A stretch of DNA of 64,000 nucleotides from Dryomyza anilis (GCA_951804985.1 OX638131.1:52635078-52699077), one strand, 5' to 3'; counted from the first letter of the stretch, positions 30,570 to 42,815 are shown. Made by a program: numbers and translations. Notes: generated by a model not told the origin, from the letters alone.

Positions 30570-31610
30570 TAATTAGCTTAATAAATATGTTACTAAAAAT
30601 GTGGTAAAGTTTTAACTGTGGCCGGGGTAATATCTGCAATATGAGGGTGTAATACGAGAACTATGGTCCGTTGAAAATATAAGGAGTCAGTTTTAAAATG
30701 AAACCGGATATCCGGCGACCATGGAAGAGTGAGCGCATGAGGGGACAAAATCACCCCCTCCTTTGGGAAACTGATGATAGGTTGTAGTGTGAATTTTTCG
30801 TTTGAAATTGTAGTTTTCAATTGTTGACCACTCGACCCAACATGGCGGTTGAGAACCGCACCCTGAACTAGTCGGAGGGATCTCTATATACGATCTCTAG
30901 GTGGGAAATAACAATATGGCGCCCTAACTAATAAACCGAGCGCGGTACGGAGCAGGTATAGTTTCTTTTGGATAAAGCTGATGGCTTGGGCAAGGAATAC
31001 CTAATTTGCTCAGCGTCGATCTGACCGGAAATACACCTGCTAAAGTATATGCAAGAATACAAATGGTTATGTTCGGATGGCTTCGTGAAATGTATGCGAT
31101 GATTACCACCTATTAGAGTAAATTCATGTTTTTTTTTGTAATTAACCCAATGAATGGTTTATAGCCAAGTCAACACCAGATCTATTGGCCGACTTGAAGT
31201 ATAAACCGATTTTTTTTTTGGCCTGGAATAAATTATACGAAGTTCAGACGCAAAACAAAAAACCTTGAAAAAATAAAAGAAAAGAATAAATACTTCAAAA
31301 TACATCAAAAAAATATATATATAATACGAACGACGGATGGATTTACCAATGCGTTATCCGAAAATGAATGTAACTTGTGAGATCACTATCATCAGAACCA
31401 GAGACTAAAAGTATGCAAAGTAATGATATAATGAAATGGATAAAGTTCCCAATATAAAACGTACCATGTTAAAGCAGATGTAATCCGGCCCCTAATTCAA
31501 GGTCATTGTAGCCAGAAATAAAGAGAAAAATCAGATTTAGTTAAAACAAAAATTTACGAAATTTTTGTGACTTTAATAATAATAAAATTGGTATTTCAAA
31601 AGCTATTGAA
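30570..31610 (+). other. 3' non-coding region of Penelope-like unit B
   Basis: Second copy of the 28430-29480 region with few substitutions (for example GAGGGATCTCTATATACG replaces a block at 28737). It is followed by gypsy pol sequence at about 31628. Confidence 0.6.
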
Positions 31611-31627
31611 AAAAAAGAACCCGTCAG

Positions 31628-32215
31628 ATGCATTTTGATTTAAACCGTTCTTCGCCCCAAGTGAAATTAATTAAACCCAATACCCCAAAACCCCGCAATA
31701 TGGCCAACATGCTCCTTGAACCACCCATACAGGAAGCTGGTGCATTGGGTTGGGAACCACATTTTGTGGACCTTTCTAAAACGATTAATCCAGCAGCTGC
31801 CAGAGGATCTAAACCTAAAGAGGGGCGTTTGCGAGATCGACCAAACATTCACGTACCAACAACCGTAACCATTCTGAGCGAAGTTCATATTGAACAAATG
31901 GTATATACGCGAGTATACGCTGATTTTCAAATTAACGGGTGATAGCTGCGCTGCCTCTTAGATACTGGGTGTCGGTCAGTTTATTAGGAAGCGGATGTCG
32001 AGAATTAATCGAAGACCTGGGTCTGAAAATGCGGCGGTTTTATTTAAACGTACAGACGGCAAGCGGGCACAAACATAGTATCCTGGGAAAAAGTCATAGT
32101 TCCTGTGGAATATAAAGAAATTAGTCTAGAAGCCGCGTTCTATGTATGCCCGGATCTCGAGCAAAATGCGCACCTTGGCATAGACTTCTAGCGCAAATTC
32201 GGATTAGCCGCAGAC
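31628..32215 (+). pseudogene. Gag-pol linker and protease region, family-1-like gypsy
   Basis: The ORF at 31628-31942 ends VYTRVYADFQING, the start of a retropepsin. Three-frame reading gives LLDTGC soon after (active-site loop), then VEYKEISLEAAFYVCPDLEQ and HLGIDF, the same order as in the family 1 element at 545-1585. Several stops and frame changes are present. The upstream border is with Penelope 3' sequence. Confidence 0.75.
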
Positions 32216-32752
32216 GTGGTGGGGGTGGCCGAAATAGACGCGGCATTTGGAGACGCAGAGCCGAATCCAGAATCCGACGAACTTTCCACGGAACAGCAGA
32301 AGAGGCTAGACAAAATAAAAAGAACATTTTTGTCATATGAAGATCATGGGTTAGGACATACACTGAAAGAAAAGCAAGTGATTACATTAATAGAAGGGGC
32401 TAGCCCGGTCCAGGAGATTGTTTATGCCGAAGTGGACCACATGCTGGAACTGGGTGTCATCGAAGAGAGCGAGAATGCGTGGAGTAATCGGACCACCATG
32501 ATACGAAAACCAGGAAAGAACCGGTTTTGCCTTGATGCCAGGAAATTAAATGCACTCACCGTGAAAGACGTGTACACTTTGCAAAATATTGAGAGGATTC
32601 TAAGCCGCATAGATCAAACGCACTATATCAGCAGCGTGGACTTGAAATTTGCCTTTTGGCAGATTGAACTGGATGAGGATAGCATGGCATGTACCGCTTT
32701 CACAGTACCGTTTTCACAGTACCGGGATGACCATTGTACCAGTTTCGAGTGA
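32216..32752 (+). pseudogene. RT N-terminal half, family-1-like gypsy (upstream of and inside duplication unit A)
   Basis: Open frame with TEQQKRLDKIKRTFLSYEDH, HMLELGVIEESENAWSNRTT, RKPGKNRFCLDARKLN and DLKFAFWQIELDEDS. It ends after TAFTVPFSQYRDD because a 14-bp tandem duplication (TTTTCACAGTACCG) shifts the frame at about 32705. Position 32441, inside this ORF, is the left breakpoint of the 7.82-kb tandem duplication. Confidence 0.88.
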
Positions 32753-33411
32753 TGCCATTCGGTCTGTGCAATGCGGCACAGCGGTTATGTCGGCTGATGG
32801 ATAAGATTATAGCGCAACGTTTAAAATCAAACGATTCCGTATATTTGGATGATCTCCTGATCATAGCACAAGATATCGAAACCCATCTGCGAGCCTTGGC
32901 CGAAGTGGCCGAGTGCTTGAAAAATGCGAACCTAACAATTGGTCTAAAAAAATCAATGTTTTGTTTCAGGCAATTAAAATATCTTGGCTTTATTGTCGGG
33001 GGTGGAATGCTAAAGACCGATCCGGTATCCGCTATTCAGCAGATAAATATCCCTAAGTCAACAAGAGAAGTCAGAAGTTTCCTGGGGACAGCAGGGTGGT
33101 ATAGGAGATTCATCCAAAATTTCGCGTCGGTCTCCGCCCCACTAAGCGACACCTTAAAAAAGGATTAAAATTTAAGATGACTCCAGCTGCCGAAGAAACT
33201 TTTGAGGCGTTAAAGGTGGCGCTCACTACGGCGACAGTTTTAAAACACCCAGATTTTAAAAAACGATTTTTTGTACATTGCGACGCATCAGATATTGGCG
33301 TCGGAGCGGTATTGTTCAAAAAGATGATGATGGCGGCGAAAATCCAATAGCATTCTATTCGCAAAAACTAAATAGCTGTCAGCACAACTTAGCGTAACGG
33401 AAAAGGAGTAT
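32734..33411 (+). pseudogene. RT catalytic half and RNase H start, family-1-like gypsy
   Basis: MYQFRVMPFGLCNAAQRLCR and SVYLDDLLIIAQD (catalytic YLDD), REVRSFLGTAGWYRRFI and, after a stop at 33166-33168, RNase H text with FVHCDASDIGVGAVLF are visible. A frameshift near 33320 precedes SIAFYSQKLN-type text. The copy at 40558-41235 has the same lesions. Confidence 0.87.
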
Positions 33412-33885
33412 TTGGCAGTAATTTTAGCTGTAAAAAGATTTCGCGGATACGTGGAAATTATGCCGTTCACAGTTATAACGGATCACGCGAGCCTGAAGTG
33501 GCTCATGTCTCTAAAAGACCTAAGCGGTAGACTGGCCAGGTGGTCACTCCAACTGCAAGCCTATGATTTCAATATCGAGCATCGAAAGGGATCAGAAAAC
33601 ATAGTATCTGACACATTATCACGGACGGTTGAATCAGTGGTGCTCGATAAAAATAGCATACTTGATTTTGAGACCACAGAGTTTGAAAGTGAGAAATACC
33701 TCCAACTAATTAAGACAATTGAGGTAAACATGCAAAATTTGCCCGATCTTAAAGTAGAAGACGGCCTAGTGTTCAAGCGTACACAATTTCATCGGGGTGA
33801 CTCTGAGCTGGAAGAGTACAATTGGAAGCTCTGGGTACTAGCGGGGATAACTCATGCTTTAATAAAAAAGGCACATCAATTATAG
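33412..33885 (+). pseudogene. RNase H C-terminus and pre-integrase linker, family-1-like gypsy
   Basis: FTVITDHASLKWLMSLKDLS and SENIVSDTLSR are RNase H motifs. The linker LPDLKVEDGLVFKRTQFHRG and WKLWVLAGITHALIKKAH matches the family 1 linker at 1-602. The ORF stops just before the HHCC domain, where a Jockey-like fragment on the other strand begins. Integrase is absent. Confidence 0.87.
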
Positions 33886-34990
33886 TTGCAACACTCATCC
33901 ACTTTGCATAGGTCATATTGTAAGTATATTTGATGCTCAGGGTTTTTATAAGACAGATAAAGCTTGGCATCACCAGCATATAATAGTATTATACTATGAT
34001 TTATAATAGAGGGAAGATCGTTTATGAAAAGAATAAAAAATAGTGACAAAAGATGGCTTCCTTGGGGGACTCCGTATGCGACAGGTATAAAATCAGAAAG
34101 GGTATCCTTAAATAGGACTCTCTTTCGTCTACTTTTTAAATAAGAATTGATCCATAATAGAAGAATAGATGGAAATCCTAAAATATCAAGTTTTCCTAAT
34201 AACAAATCATGATTTACCATATCTAATGCTTTACTGAAATCAGTGAAGTGTATTACATTTGATGTAAATTCAAGAAGATTTGGGCTGGAAGATTTGCCTT
34301 TTATGAAACCGTGTTAGGCTGATGACATTATCGGTATAACACTCTGATAAAGTTGGTTTGTAATAATGTGTTCAAATACTTTTGATATTGCGCTAAGTTT
34401 AGCTATACATCTGTAATTAGTTATATCCTATTTGCTGCCATTCTTGAATAAAGGTTTTTACCTAAAGACAACTTGAAATCCCAAGCAAGTTTGCTTGCGG
34501 AATATGGTGTGGATATCATAGATTGCTATTATACTACTTTGTTGAATACGTAGATATAAGGAAAATCGCAAACATATTTGCTATTTCGGACTTATTAGAT
34601 AAAGCATTGTCATTTAATTTCATTTTTAGGTGGAAATGCAGAAATTTTACGTTTCGCGTTAATGAAGTCGTAGAAACATTTTTGATTTGTTTTAATATTA
34701 TATTTTAACTGGTTTATGTTATTATTATAACACTGTTTATTTAGTGAATGAAATTTATACCGAGTAAGGGAATATCGAGTACAGTCGTAGGATTTACCGC
34801 TGTTTTTATTTTTTTTTAAATTGTCTATCTTTTTGATTCTTTAAGCTTGTCAATTCAGGTATAAACCATAATGGTCTATTAGAATTGGATAATTGTTGTT
34901 GCCTCGGAACACAAGTTTTAAAATATTTGTACAGCATTTTGTTAAAGAGAAATACTGCGTAATCGACATCAGTGCCTTCAAATATAAAAT
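33885..34990 (-). pseudogene. Jockey-like non-LTR retrotransposon fragment (copy A)
   Basis: On the minus strand, the post-endonuclease linker (AVFLFNKMLYKYFKTCVPRQ, then LWFIPELTSLKNQKDRQFKK) lies at 34806-35000. RT follows in pieces with DITNYRCI and HFTDFSKALDMVNHDLLL, then GVPQGSHLLSLFFILFINDL and ILLYAGDAKLY at 33876-34220. The catalytic YADD reads YAGD, so the RT would be inactive even without the stops. The endonuclease and the C-terminal part are missing. Duplicated at 41709-42815. Confidence 0.82.
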
Positions 34991-35000
34991 AAAAAGAGAA

Positions 35001-35330
35001 GTGCAATAACAACATGACGTGCGATATCTAAAGCCAAATGCAACAAAATAAAAGTACCGAAACAAAAAAAAAAATCAATGTGCAATATTTACCATCCGTA
35101 GGCTTAACGTAGTGTCCCTTTTTTTATTGTACTGAATGTTCATACAGTAGATGACGAACGCCACAGTGCTGATAAAAAAAAGCGTGTGTGTTGTTTTTGG
35201 TTGGTTATCCTGAGTTCCATGTGTCCATGCAGTAGATGACAAAGTCCGAAGTCTAGAGCGAACGATCCTGTATGTCGTAAAATTGTGTCGCATACTGTCA
35301 CGGAAATAGATTCGTCGAAAGCAGCTGGCG
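35001..35330. repeat. Direct repeat copy 1 (about 325 bp)
   Basis: Starts GTGCAATAACAACATGACGT and includes ATCCGTAGGCTTAACG, GATGACGAACGCCACAGTGC and GATTCGTCGAAAGCAGCTGG. It matches 35627-35947 at roughly 90 percent by eye. No coding domain is seen. Copied again in duplication unit B. Confidence 0.85.
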
Positions 35331-35626
35331 TAGATAAGGGCCAACTTAGAGAACGATCACCGCGATTGGGACCTATATTTATCTGAAATCGAGTGTGCCC
35401 TTAGGAGCGCTGTACACACTGCCACTGCCATCTCACTATTTTTTTGCATTATTCGGGTACCACATGTATACCAGTGGAGTAAAATACTCCCTTGCACGAT
35501 AACTGCAATCTTTAACGGACCATTAAATATTGTCCATCGGAAATAACATGTATGAGCTAGAAACTCTCGCAGGAGATGCATTGGGAATCTACCACTCAAA
35601 GGACATAAAGCAATAAAATAAGGGAA

Positions 35627-35947
35627 GTGCAATGACAACATGACGTGCGATATCAACATCCAAATGCAACAAAATAAAAGTACCGGAACAAAAATAAATC
35701 AATGTGCAATATTAACCATCCGTAGGCTTAACGTTGTGTCCCATTTTTTATTATCCTGAAAGTCCATGCAGTAGATGACGAACGCCACAGTGCTGATCAA
35801 AAAATAATGTGTGTTGTTTTAATTATGTTGTCCTGAGTGTCCATGTCGTTGATGACAAACGCCGAAGTCTAGAGCGAACGATCCTGTATGTCGTAAAAAT
35901 GTGTCACATACTGTCACAGAAATAGATTCGTCGAAAGCAGCTGGCAC
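35627..35947. repeat. Direct repeat copy 2 (about 320 bp)
   Basis: Same orientation as 35001-35330, separated from it by about 300 bp. The pair could be subrepeats of an unidentified element. Confidence 0.85.
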
Positions 35948-36337
35948 CTACAAAAGAAAATTAAAATCAGACAAAGTACAATCTTCATAAACAAGAAACA
36001 AAATATCTTCCCGTAATAATTAAAGGCGAGACAAGGCTGCAACTGAGAATAGGAAATGGCCAGGAAAGACGTATCCGCTTAGACACTGAAGATGAAACGA
36101 CCTAAAGGTTGCTGCATACGAAGTGAAAAAAACGCGAAAACCAAATATATGTTATAAAAAAAAATAAAAGAATAAATAAAATTAAGCGAGTTTAAACTGA
36201 AACTGAAAAGTTGCACATTCACGAGGCAATAGTTTTTGTCGTAGGCCCGGTTAATCAGGGTAGAGTCATGAGATAGAAGGGTGTGGGCGTGACCTACGTT
36301 GGGCGCGTAAAGATCTGTAATTACAAAATCACCCAGC

Positions 36338-36377
36338 ACTCTGGTGTTTAATCAACTAGTTTCTTTAACACCAGAGT
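36338..36377. repeat. 11-bp perfect hairpin
   Basis: ACTCTGGTGTT and AACACCAGAGT are perfect inverted repeats around an 18-base loop. Duplicated at 44160-44199. It may mark an element terminus or a terminator-like structure; the function is unknown. Confidence 0.6.
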
Positions 36378-37760
36378 TTTGTTGTGGGTGTCTTGAATAA
36401 AATAATAGGAAATACATTAAGAATTATTATGTTGGTAAAAATAAAAAAAATAATAAGATAAATGTAACAAAATTGGAATTCCCAGCTATGCAACATGCAT
36501 TTTATGGTACTCATGAATGTCTCTTTGGGTAACACATTTTTACGATTGATGCATAAATCACTTTATTATAAAAAGGGAAAAACCGCAAGTCAAAAAAAAT
36601 AAAAATATTCTGCAGGACTTGCAAATTACTTACTTACTTAAAACGACAATAATTGGACGTACTTACCAAATGTCTTGTAGGCTTTAGCATGTACCAGGTG
36701 GGCAGTTCCATCAGTCGCGGGAGACATCAGCGCTCGTGTGCATTGTCGTATTTAATGCAGCAAGGAGTCGTTGCACACAACATGTCCTGGCTACAATGAA
36801 TTTGGGATCTTGCACCGACTATTTGCACGTGGTGGTGATTAGTGCATCTACTGGACAGAATGATGTCTGCAGAGTTTTCGCGGCCGTGAGCGCAAGTGTA
36901 GCGATCCTGGTCCTGATCCAAACACAAAATATAACAAAAATTAACTTATGTTGAAAATTTATGTTGAAAAATTTACCAAAATTAAATTATGTTGAAAATG
37001 ACCGGCAGAACACAAATGACACAGTAGTAAAATGACGTTTGACAGTTGTGTGCATGGTTGCACCAATCACAAACCTGTATACGAGCGAAAAAACTGTAAC
37101 AGGTGTATGCGGTGCCACATGTTGCGAAATTTCAGATGCGCTTTTAGTAAGTGAATGAAACATTTTATAATGGAGACACTTGCTTAAAAAGCTGTGGTAC
37201 ATCAGAAAATAATGAAAACGGTCTTCGTAGGCATTGGAAGACAGCAGCACTTCGATGGGTTCATGGCTTCAAAATTTAACGAACCAAGACAGATGTTGAG
37301 GAGACGTTAAGTGCGCCAGTCACAAAATTTAATGTGTTTAAATAAATTAAACTAAAAAAAATTAAAAAAAATAAAAAAAAATTAAAATAAGTTAAAATAA
37401 AACGTTTTATAGTGTGCATAGCACCGTGAAAAAAAATTAAACACACAGAAAATTAGGCGTAAAGCAGGATAAGTTACGTAAAAAATGGGAAGATCGTCCA
37501 TGTTGGGAGAAAAGTAGCTTTGGGAACATTTTGAGGACTTTGGGTGCGGAGAGCAGGGAGAACAAATGTATTATCTGTCAGCAAAGGAGGACGAGCGTAA
37601 ACTAACAAACCGTTGCAAAAAAATGAATTATGCGCAAAAAAGTAGTAAGTTTCAATTATTTATTCATAAAACGAAGCCACACCAAGTTCCAAACTTGGAA
37701 CCCTATGCAAACTTGGAACCCTATGTATAAACCCATATATTGTCCCAAAACTAAAAGCAA

Positions 37761-38198
37761 AGAAAGAGACGGAAGATAATTCAGCGCACTATGTAATGTG
37801 CGAGAAAGAGATGGAAGATCAACACATTAAAACACATGAGTACGAATGATATGCCAATCGCATGCGTCAAACGAGTAGAAGGTTCTCGAAACAAGTCGAA
37901 GCTTGTCGAAACGTGTCGAACTGATGCCTGCATTATATAAGGCCGCGCATCTGTACTTCAGTTGTGATTTGATAGTGAACTAGTGCGTCTCGTGAGTGAA
38001 CATTGCAAAGATAAATTGTAGTAATTCAGCAGTTGATATAAGTGATTATTCTTTAAGTTGTTATTTAAATTAATAAAGTTAATTAATACTAGCTGAAATA
38101 TACTAGTTAAAACCAAATATAAGTGCGTTTTTATTTTGTACACAATCCAGCGATACGAACTCGTAGAACAGTTTTCCGTAGACTGAATTTTCGTAACA
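37761..38198 (+). repeat. 5'-truncated LTR of family 2, unit A
   Basis: Matches the 3' LTR from about its base 92 onward (AGAAAGAGACGGAAGAT) to the terminus TTTTCGTAACA. The first about 90 bp of the LTR are missing at the border with foreign DNA. Confidence 0.88.
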
Positions 38199-38228
38199 TT
38201 GGTGTCAGAAGTGGGATTGTGATACAAA

Positions 38229-39682
38229 ATGGTTAAATTCGAACAACTTAAAGTCGACCAGCTAAAGAAGGATCTGTCGATTCGTAATCTTCCAACTGCT
38301 GGTACGAAAGTAGAGCTGCAGAAACGCAGAAAATAAATCAAATGGAAGAATTGGAGGCCCAAGGCATTCTTCTTGCGGAGCACGAATTTGAAATTGAAGC
38401 TGCAGCAACGTCATCGAAAAATCTGGACACAGAGGAGAAAGTACAGACCCAAGTTTTTGATATGAGCCAGTTGATCGGAGCTACGCAGCAACAGTTTCAG
38501 ATAATGGCTCAAGAAAATTCCAAACAGCTTCAAGAAAATGCCAACAAAATGGAACAGAAGCTTCAAGAAAATTCAAAACAATTTCAAGAAAATGCCAACA
38601 AAATGGAACAAAAGCTTCAAGAAAATTCAAAACAATTTCAAGAAAATTCCAATCAGCTCAAAGCAAAGCTTCTAGAGAATTCCAACAAACATCAAATAAT
38701 AATGGAGGAAAAGATGCAGGAACATTCGAAAACAACTTCTGAAAGTTTCTAATACACTCCATGAAAAAGTAAAGGTGCTTGAGGCACATGTAAATGACAT
38801 GGAAGTGAGCGTTGACGATAAGATTCAAAGATTGGAAAATAACGTTGATGAGAAATATCATGGAATCGACAAAAAACTACAGAAAATTCAAAAGGACTTC
38901 GATATATTGCAGTTAAATGGACTCACACAGCATTTTGTTAGTGGTACGAGACTAAAGTCACCGATTTACGATGGAACTACAGCGTTCAACATTTTCAAGC
39001 TGCAATTTGAGACCACGGCTGTAAGTAATCGGTGGAACAATGAGGACAGCGTAGCCGCACTTATCGTGGCGCTAAAAGGAGGCGCTGTCGAAATATTGCA
39101 GACTGTTCCAGAAAGCGATTAAAAACAGTTACACAGCTACAGATCTACAGAATGGAACTAAAGGGCCGAATGCAAAGAAATGGTGAAACATTGCAGGCGT
39201 ATGCAGCGGACGTCGAGAGGCTTTCGTATTTGTCGTATTCAGATTCAACAAGTGATTTCATAGAAAAGTGCAAAATCGAAGCGTTTGTTGATGGCATACG
39301 CGATCAGGAGACAAAACGTGCAACAGTGATTCCGCCCAAGGTAACATTTACGGAAACGGTTACCATCGCTCTAACACAAGAGACAGCAAATGCGTTGTGC
39401 CGATCGGCTCCAAAGGCGCGTAGAATTGATGTGGAGAACAATGATTTATTTCATGTTGTGTGCCAAGCAGTTAAAGCAGGCGTTAAAACCGAACACACAG
39501 CTGCAAACCGAGACACCCAATTTAAAGGTAAATGCTACAACTGTGATACATATGGGCATATGGCACGTGACTGTCGTAAAAAACGCAAGCGCTCAATAAA
39601 TCAATCTGCAGATGAACCCAGACATGAAGAAAGAGAGGATCATGTCCAAAATAGCGTAAATTTTAATCAAACTTTAAACTAA
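38229..39682 (+). pseudogene. Gag of family 2, unit A
   Basis: The start MVKFEQLKVDQLKKDLSIRN and the next bases match unit B, but after LQKR an 11-bp insertion adds a stop (near 38336). The coiled-coil segment (38342-38752), the middle domain with LKSPIYDGTTAFNIFKLQFE (38775-39122) and the C-terminal part with CYNCDTYGHMARDC (39152-39682) are in three ORFs. Breaks near 38750 and 39120 are shared with unit B, so they predate the duplication. Confidence 0.85.
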
Positions 39683-40576
39683 AACGAGTCAGATCTGCGG
39701 TCACAAATTGTTCGAAAGCCAAATAGCTTAACTGTCGAAGGAGTCATTAATTGTACAGCATATATGGTGACATTGGATACGGGAGCTTCACACTCTATAA
39801 TAAGAAGTAACCTTATTAAGGACGTAGTAGAGCCACTTATAGGAATAAGATTGCAAACAGCTACAAGCGAAGAGGCCCCTATCAGAGGAAAGAATACCAA
39901 GGAAATCACGATTGGTACTACGACAGTTAAGCATGATTTTATAGTTGCCGAAATAGTAGACGAAATAACACTTGGCATGGACTTCATGATAAGGAACGGT
40001 TTCACACTAGATCTAACAAGAAAAATTTTGAGTTATGCCAACACAGAGATCCAACTAAACATTAATTGTGACCAGAGCCCGAAAATTAAACAAGTTATCG
40101 CTCACAAAAATAGAAAAATACCACCTAATTCAGAAGCAATTGTTTGGGCGAAATTAAATGGAGATTGTGGGATAAGCAAGTTGTGGGTTATAGAAGCGAA
40201 TGATGAGCAAATGAGCAGAAGTAATATTGTTGTCGGAAGAACATTAGTAGAAGCGACAAAAGACATGCTGGAACTGGGTGTCATCGAAGAGAGCGAGAAT
40301 GCGTGGAGTAATCGGACCACCATGATACGAAAACCAGGAAAGAACCGGTTTTGCCTTGATGCCAGGAAATTAAATGCACTCACCGTGAAAGACGTGTACA
40401 CTTTGCAAAATATTGAGAGGATTCTAAGCCGCATAGATCAAACGCACTATATCAGCAGCGTGGACTTGAAATTTGCCTTTTGGCAGATTGAACTGGATGA
40501 GGATAGTATGGCATGTACCGCTTTCACAGTACCGTTTTCACAGTACCGGGATGACCATTGTACCAGTTTCGAGTGA
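39683..40576 (+). pseudogene. Chimeric ORF: family 2 protease fused in frame to family-1-like RT
   Basis: From the methionine at 39764 the ORF reads MVTLDTGASHSII (retropepsin active site) and EITLGMDFMIRNG from family 2. At 40264/40265 it switches in frame to MLELGVIEESENAWSNRTTM of the family-1-like RT, ending at the shared frameshift at 40576. The 270-codon open frame exists only because of the tandem-duplication junction. No biological role is implied. Confidence 0.85.
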
Positions 40577-41709
40577 TGCCATTCGGTCTGTGCAATGCGG
40601 CACAGCGGTTATGTCGGCTGATGGATAAGATTATCCCGCAACGTTTAAAATCAAACGATTCCGTATATTTGGATGATCTCCTGATCATAGCACAAGATAT
40701 CGAAACCCATCTGCGAGCCTTGGCCGAAGTGGCCGAGTGCTTGAAAAATGCGAACCTAACAATTGGTCTAAAAAAATCAATGTTTTGTTTCAGGCAATTA
40801 AAATATCTTGGCTTTATTGTCGGGGGTGGAATGCTAAAGACCGATCCGGTATCCGCTATTCAGCAGATAAATATCCCTAAGTCAACAAGAGAAGTCAGAA
40901 GTTTCCTGGGGACAGCAGGGTGGTATAGGAGATTCATCCAAAATTTCGCGTCGGTCTCCGCCCCACTAAGCGACACCTTAAAAAAGGATTAAAATTTAAG
41001 ATGACTCCAGCTGCCGAAGAAACTTTTGAGGCGTTAAAGGTGGCGCTCACTACGGCGACAGTTTTAAAACACCCAGATTTTAAAAAACGATTTTTTGTAC
41101 ATTGCGACGCATCAGATATTGGCGTCGGAGCGGTATTGTTCAAAAAGATGATGATGGCGGCGAAAATCCAATAGCATTCTATTCGCAAAAACTAAATAGC
41201 TGTCAGCACAACTTAGCGTAACAGAAAAGGAGTATTTGGCAGTAATTTTAGCTGTAAAAAGATTTCGCGGATACGTGGAAATTATGCCGTTCACAGTTAT
41301 AACGGATCACGCGAGCCTGAAGTGGCTCATGTCTCTAAAAGACCTAAGCGGTAGACTGGCCAGGTGGTCACTCCAACTGCAAGCCTATGATTTCAATATC
41401 GAGCATCGAAAGGGATCAGAAAACATAGTATCTGACACATTATCACGGACGGTTGAATCAGTGGTGCTCGATAAAAATAGCATACTTGATTTTGAGACCA
41501 CAGAGTTTGAAAGTGAGAAATACCTCCAACTAATTAAGACAATTGAGGTAAACATGCAAAATTTGCCCGATCTTAAAGTAGAAGACGGCCTAGTGTTCAA
41601 GCGTACACAATTTCATCGGGGTGACTCTGAGCTGGAAGAGTACAATTGGAAGCTCTGGGTACTAGCGGGGATAACTCATGCTTTAATAAAAAAGGCACAT
41701 CAATTATAG
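40558..41709 (+). pseudogene. RT catalytic half, RNase H and linker of family-1-like gypsy, unit B
   Basis: Copy of 32734-33885 with the same motifs (SVYLDDLLIIAQD, ITDHASLKWLMS, LPDLKVEDGLVF) and the same lesions, including the stop after TLKKD at 40992 and the break near 41140. One difference noticed: DKIIPQ here, DKIIAQ in unit A. Confidence 0.87.
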
Positions 41710-42815
41710 TTGCAACACTCATCCACTTTGCATAGGTCATATTGTAAGTATATTTGATGCTCAGGGTTTTTATAAGACAGATAAAGCTTGGCATCACCAG
41801 CATATAATAGTATTATACTATGATTTATAATAGAGGGAAGATCGTTTATGAAAAGAATAAAAAATAGTGACAAAAGATGGCTTCCTTGGGGGACTCCGTA
41901 TGCGACAGGTATAAAATCAGAAAGGGTATCCTTAAAGAGGACTCTCTTTCGTCTACTTTTTAAATAAGAATTGATCCATAATAGAAGAATAGATGGAAAT
42001 CCTAAAATATCAAGTTTTCCTAATAACAAATCATGATTTACCATATCTAATGCTTTACTGAAATCAGTAAAGTGTATTACATTTGATGTAAATTCAAGAA
42101 GATTTGGGCTGGAAGATTTGCCTTTTATGAAACCGTGTTAGGCTGATGACATTATCGGTATAACACTCTGATAAAGTTGGTTTGTAATAATGTGTTCAAA
42201 TACTTTTGATATTGCGCTAAGTTTAGCTATACATCTGTAATTAGTTATATCCTATTTGCTGCCATTCTTGAATAAAGGTTTTTACCTAAAGACAACTTGA
42301 AATCCCAAGCAAGTTTGCTTGCGGAATATGGTGTGGATATCATAGATTGCTATTATACTACTTTGTTGAATACGTAGATATAAGGAAAATCGCAAACATA
42401 TTTGCTATTTCGGACTTATTAGATAAAGCATTGTCATTTAATTTCATTTTTAGGTGGAAATGCAGAAATTTTACGTTTCGCGTTAATGAAGTCGTAGAAA
42501 CATTTTTGATTTGTTTTAATATTATATTTTAACTGGTTTATGTTATTATTATAACACTGTTTATTTAGTGAATGAAATTTATACCGAGTAAGGGAATATC
42601 GAGTACAGTCGTAGGATTTACCGCTGTTTTTATTTTTTTTTAAATTGTCTATCTTTTTGATTCTTTAAGCTTGTCAATTCAGGTATAAACCATAATGGTC
42701 TATTAGAATTGGATAATTGTTGTTGCCTCGGAACACAAGTTTTAAAATATTTGTACAGCGTTTTGTTAAAGAGAAATACTGCGTAATCGACATCAGTGCC
42801 TTCAAATATAAAATA
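41709..42815 (-). pseudogene. Jockey-like fragment, copy B
   Basis: Copy of 33885-34990 with GVPQGSHLLSLFFILFINDL and the YAGD active site at 41700-42044 and the linker at 42630-42839. It arrived through the 7.8-kb duplication, not by a separate insertion. Confidence 0.82.

Larger units (their letters stand above)
29591..31716 (+). mobile_element. Penelope-like element, 5'-truncated tandem unit B
   Basis: Starts at the same base of the RT (ATGATTTGATATACACAC) as position 27901 and retains the full RT C-terminus, the linker and the nuclease. It shares the complete 3' region with unit A. Both units end in the same piece of gypsy pol (to about 31716), so the duplication copied more than the element itself. 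Confidence 0.85.
35331..37760. other. Unrecognised DNA in duplication unit A
   Basis: Apart from the second direct repeat and a hairpin, I find no domain. Short ORFs on both strands (for example 36736-36954 and 36987-37250) have no recognisable motif. A/T-rich low complexity occurs at 37340-37420. The region precedes the truncated family 2 LTR. Confidence 0.5.
32441..40264. repeat. 7.82-kb tandem duplication, unit A
   Basis: Starts inside RT of the family-1-like element (ATGCTGGAACTGGG) and ends inside the family 2 protease/pol region (GCGACAAAAGAC). It is followed directly by unit B with a constant offset of 7824 bp at the left end. Only scattered substitutions and small indels were noticed, for example an extra 11 bp near 38335 and an extra 8 bp near 39137 relative to unit B. 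Confidence 0.93.

Noticed and set aside
35001..35947. Direct repeats as a pair of short LTRs
   Set aside because: No TG/CA termini, primer site or polypurine tract at the edges, and only about 300 bp between copies.
36736..36954. 72-codon ORF present in both duplication units
   Set aside because: Its conservation comes only from the recent tandem duplication; there is no motif, and an opposite-strand ORF overlaps it equally well.
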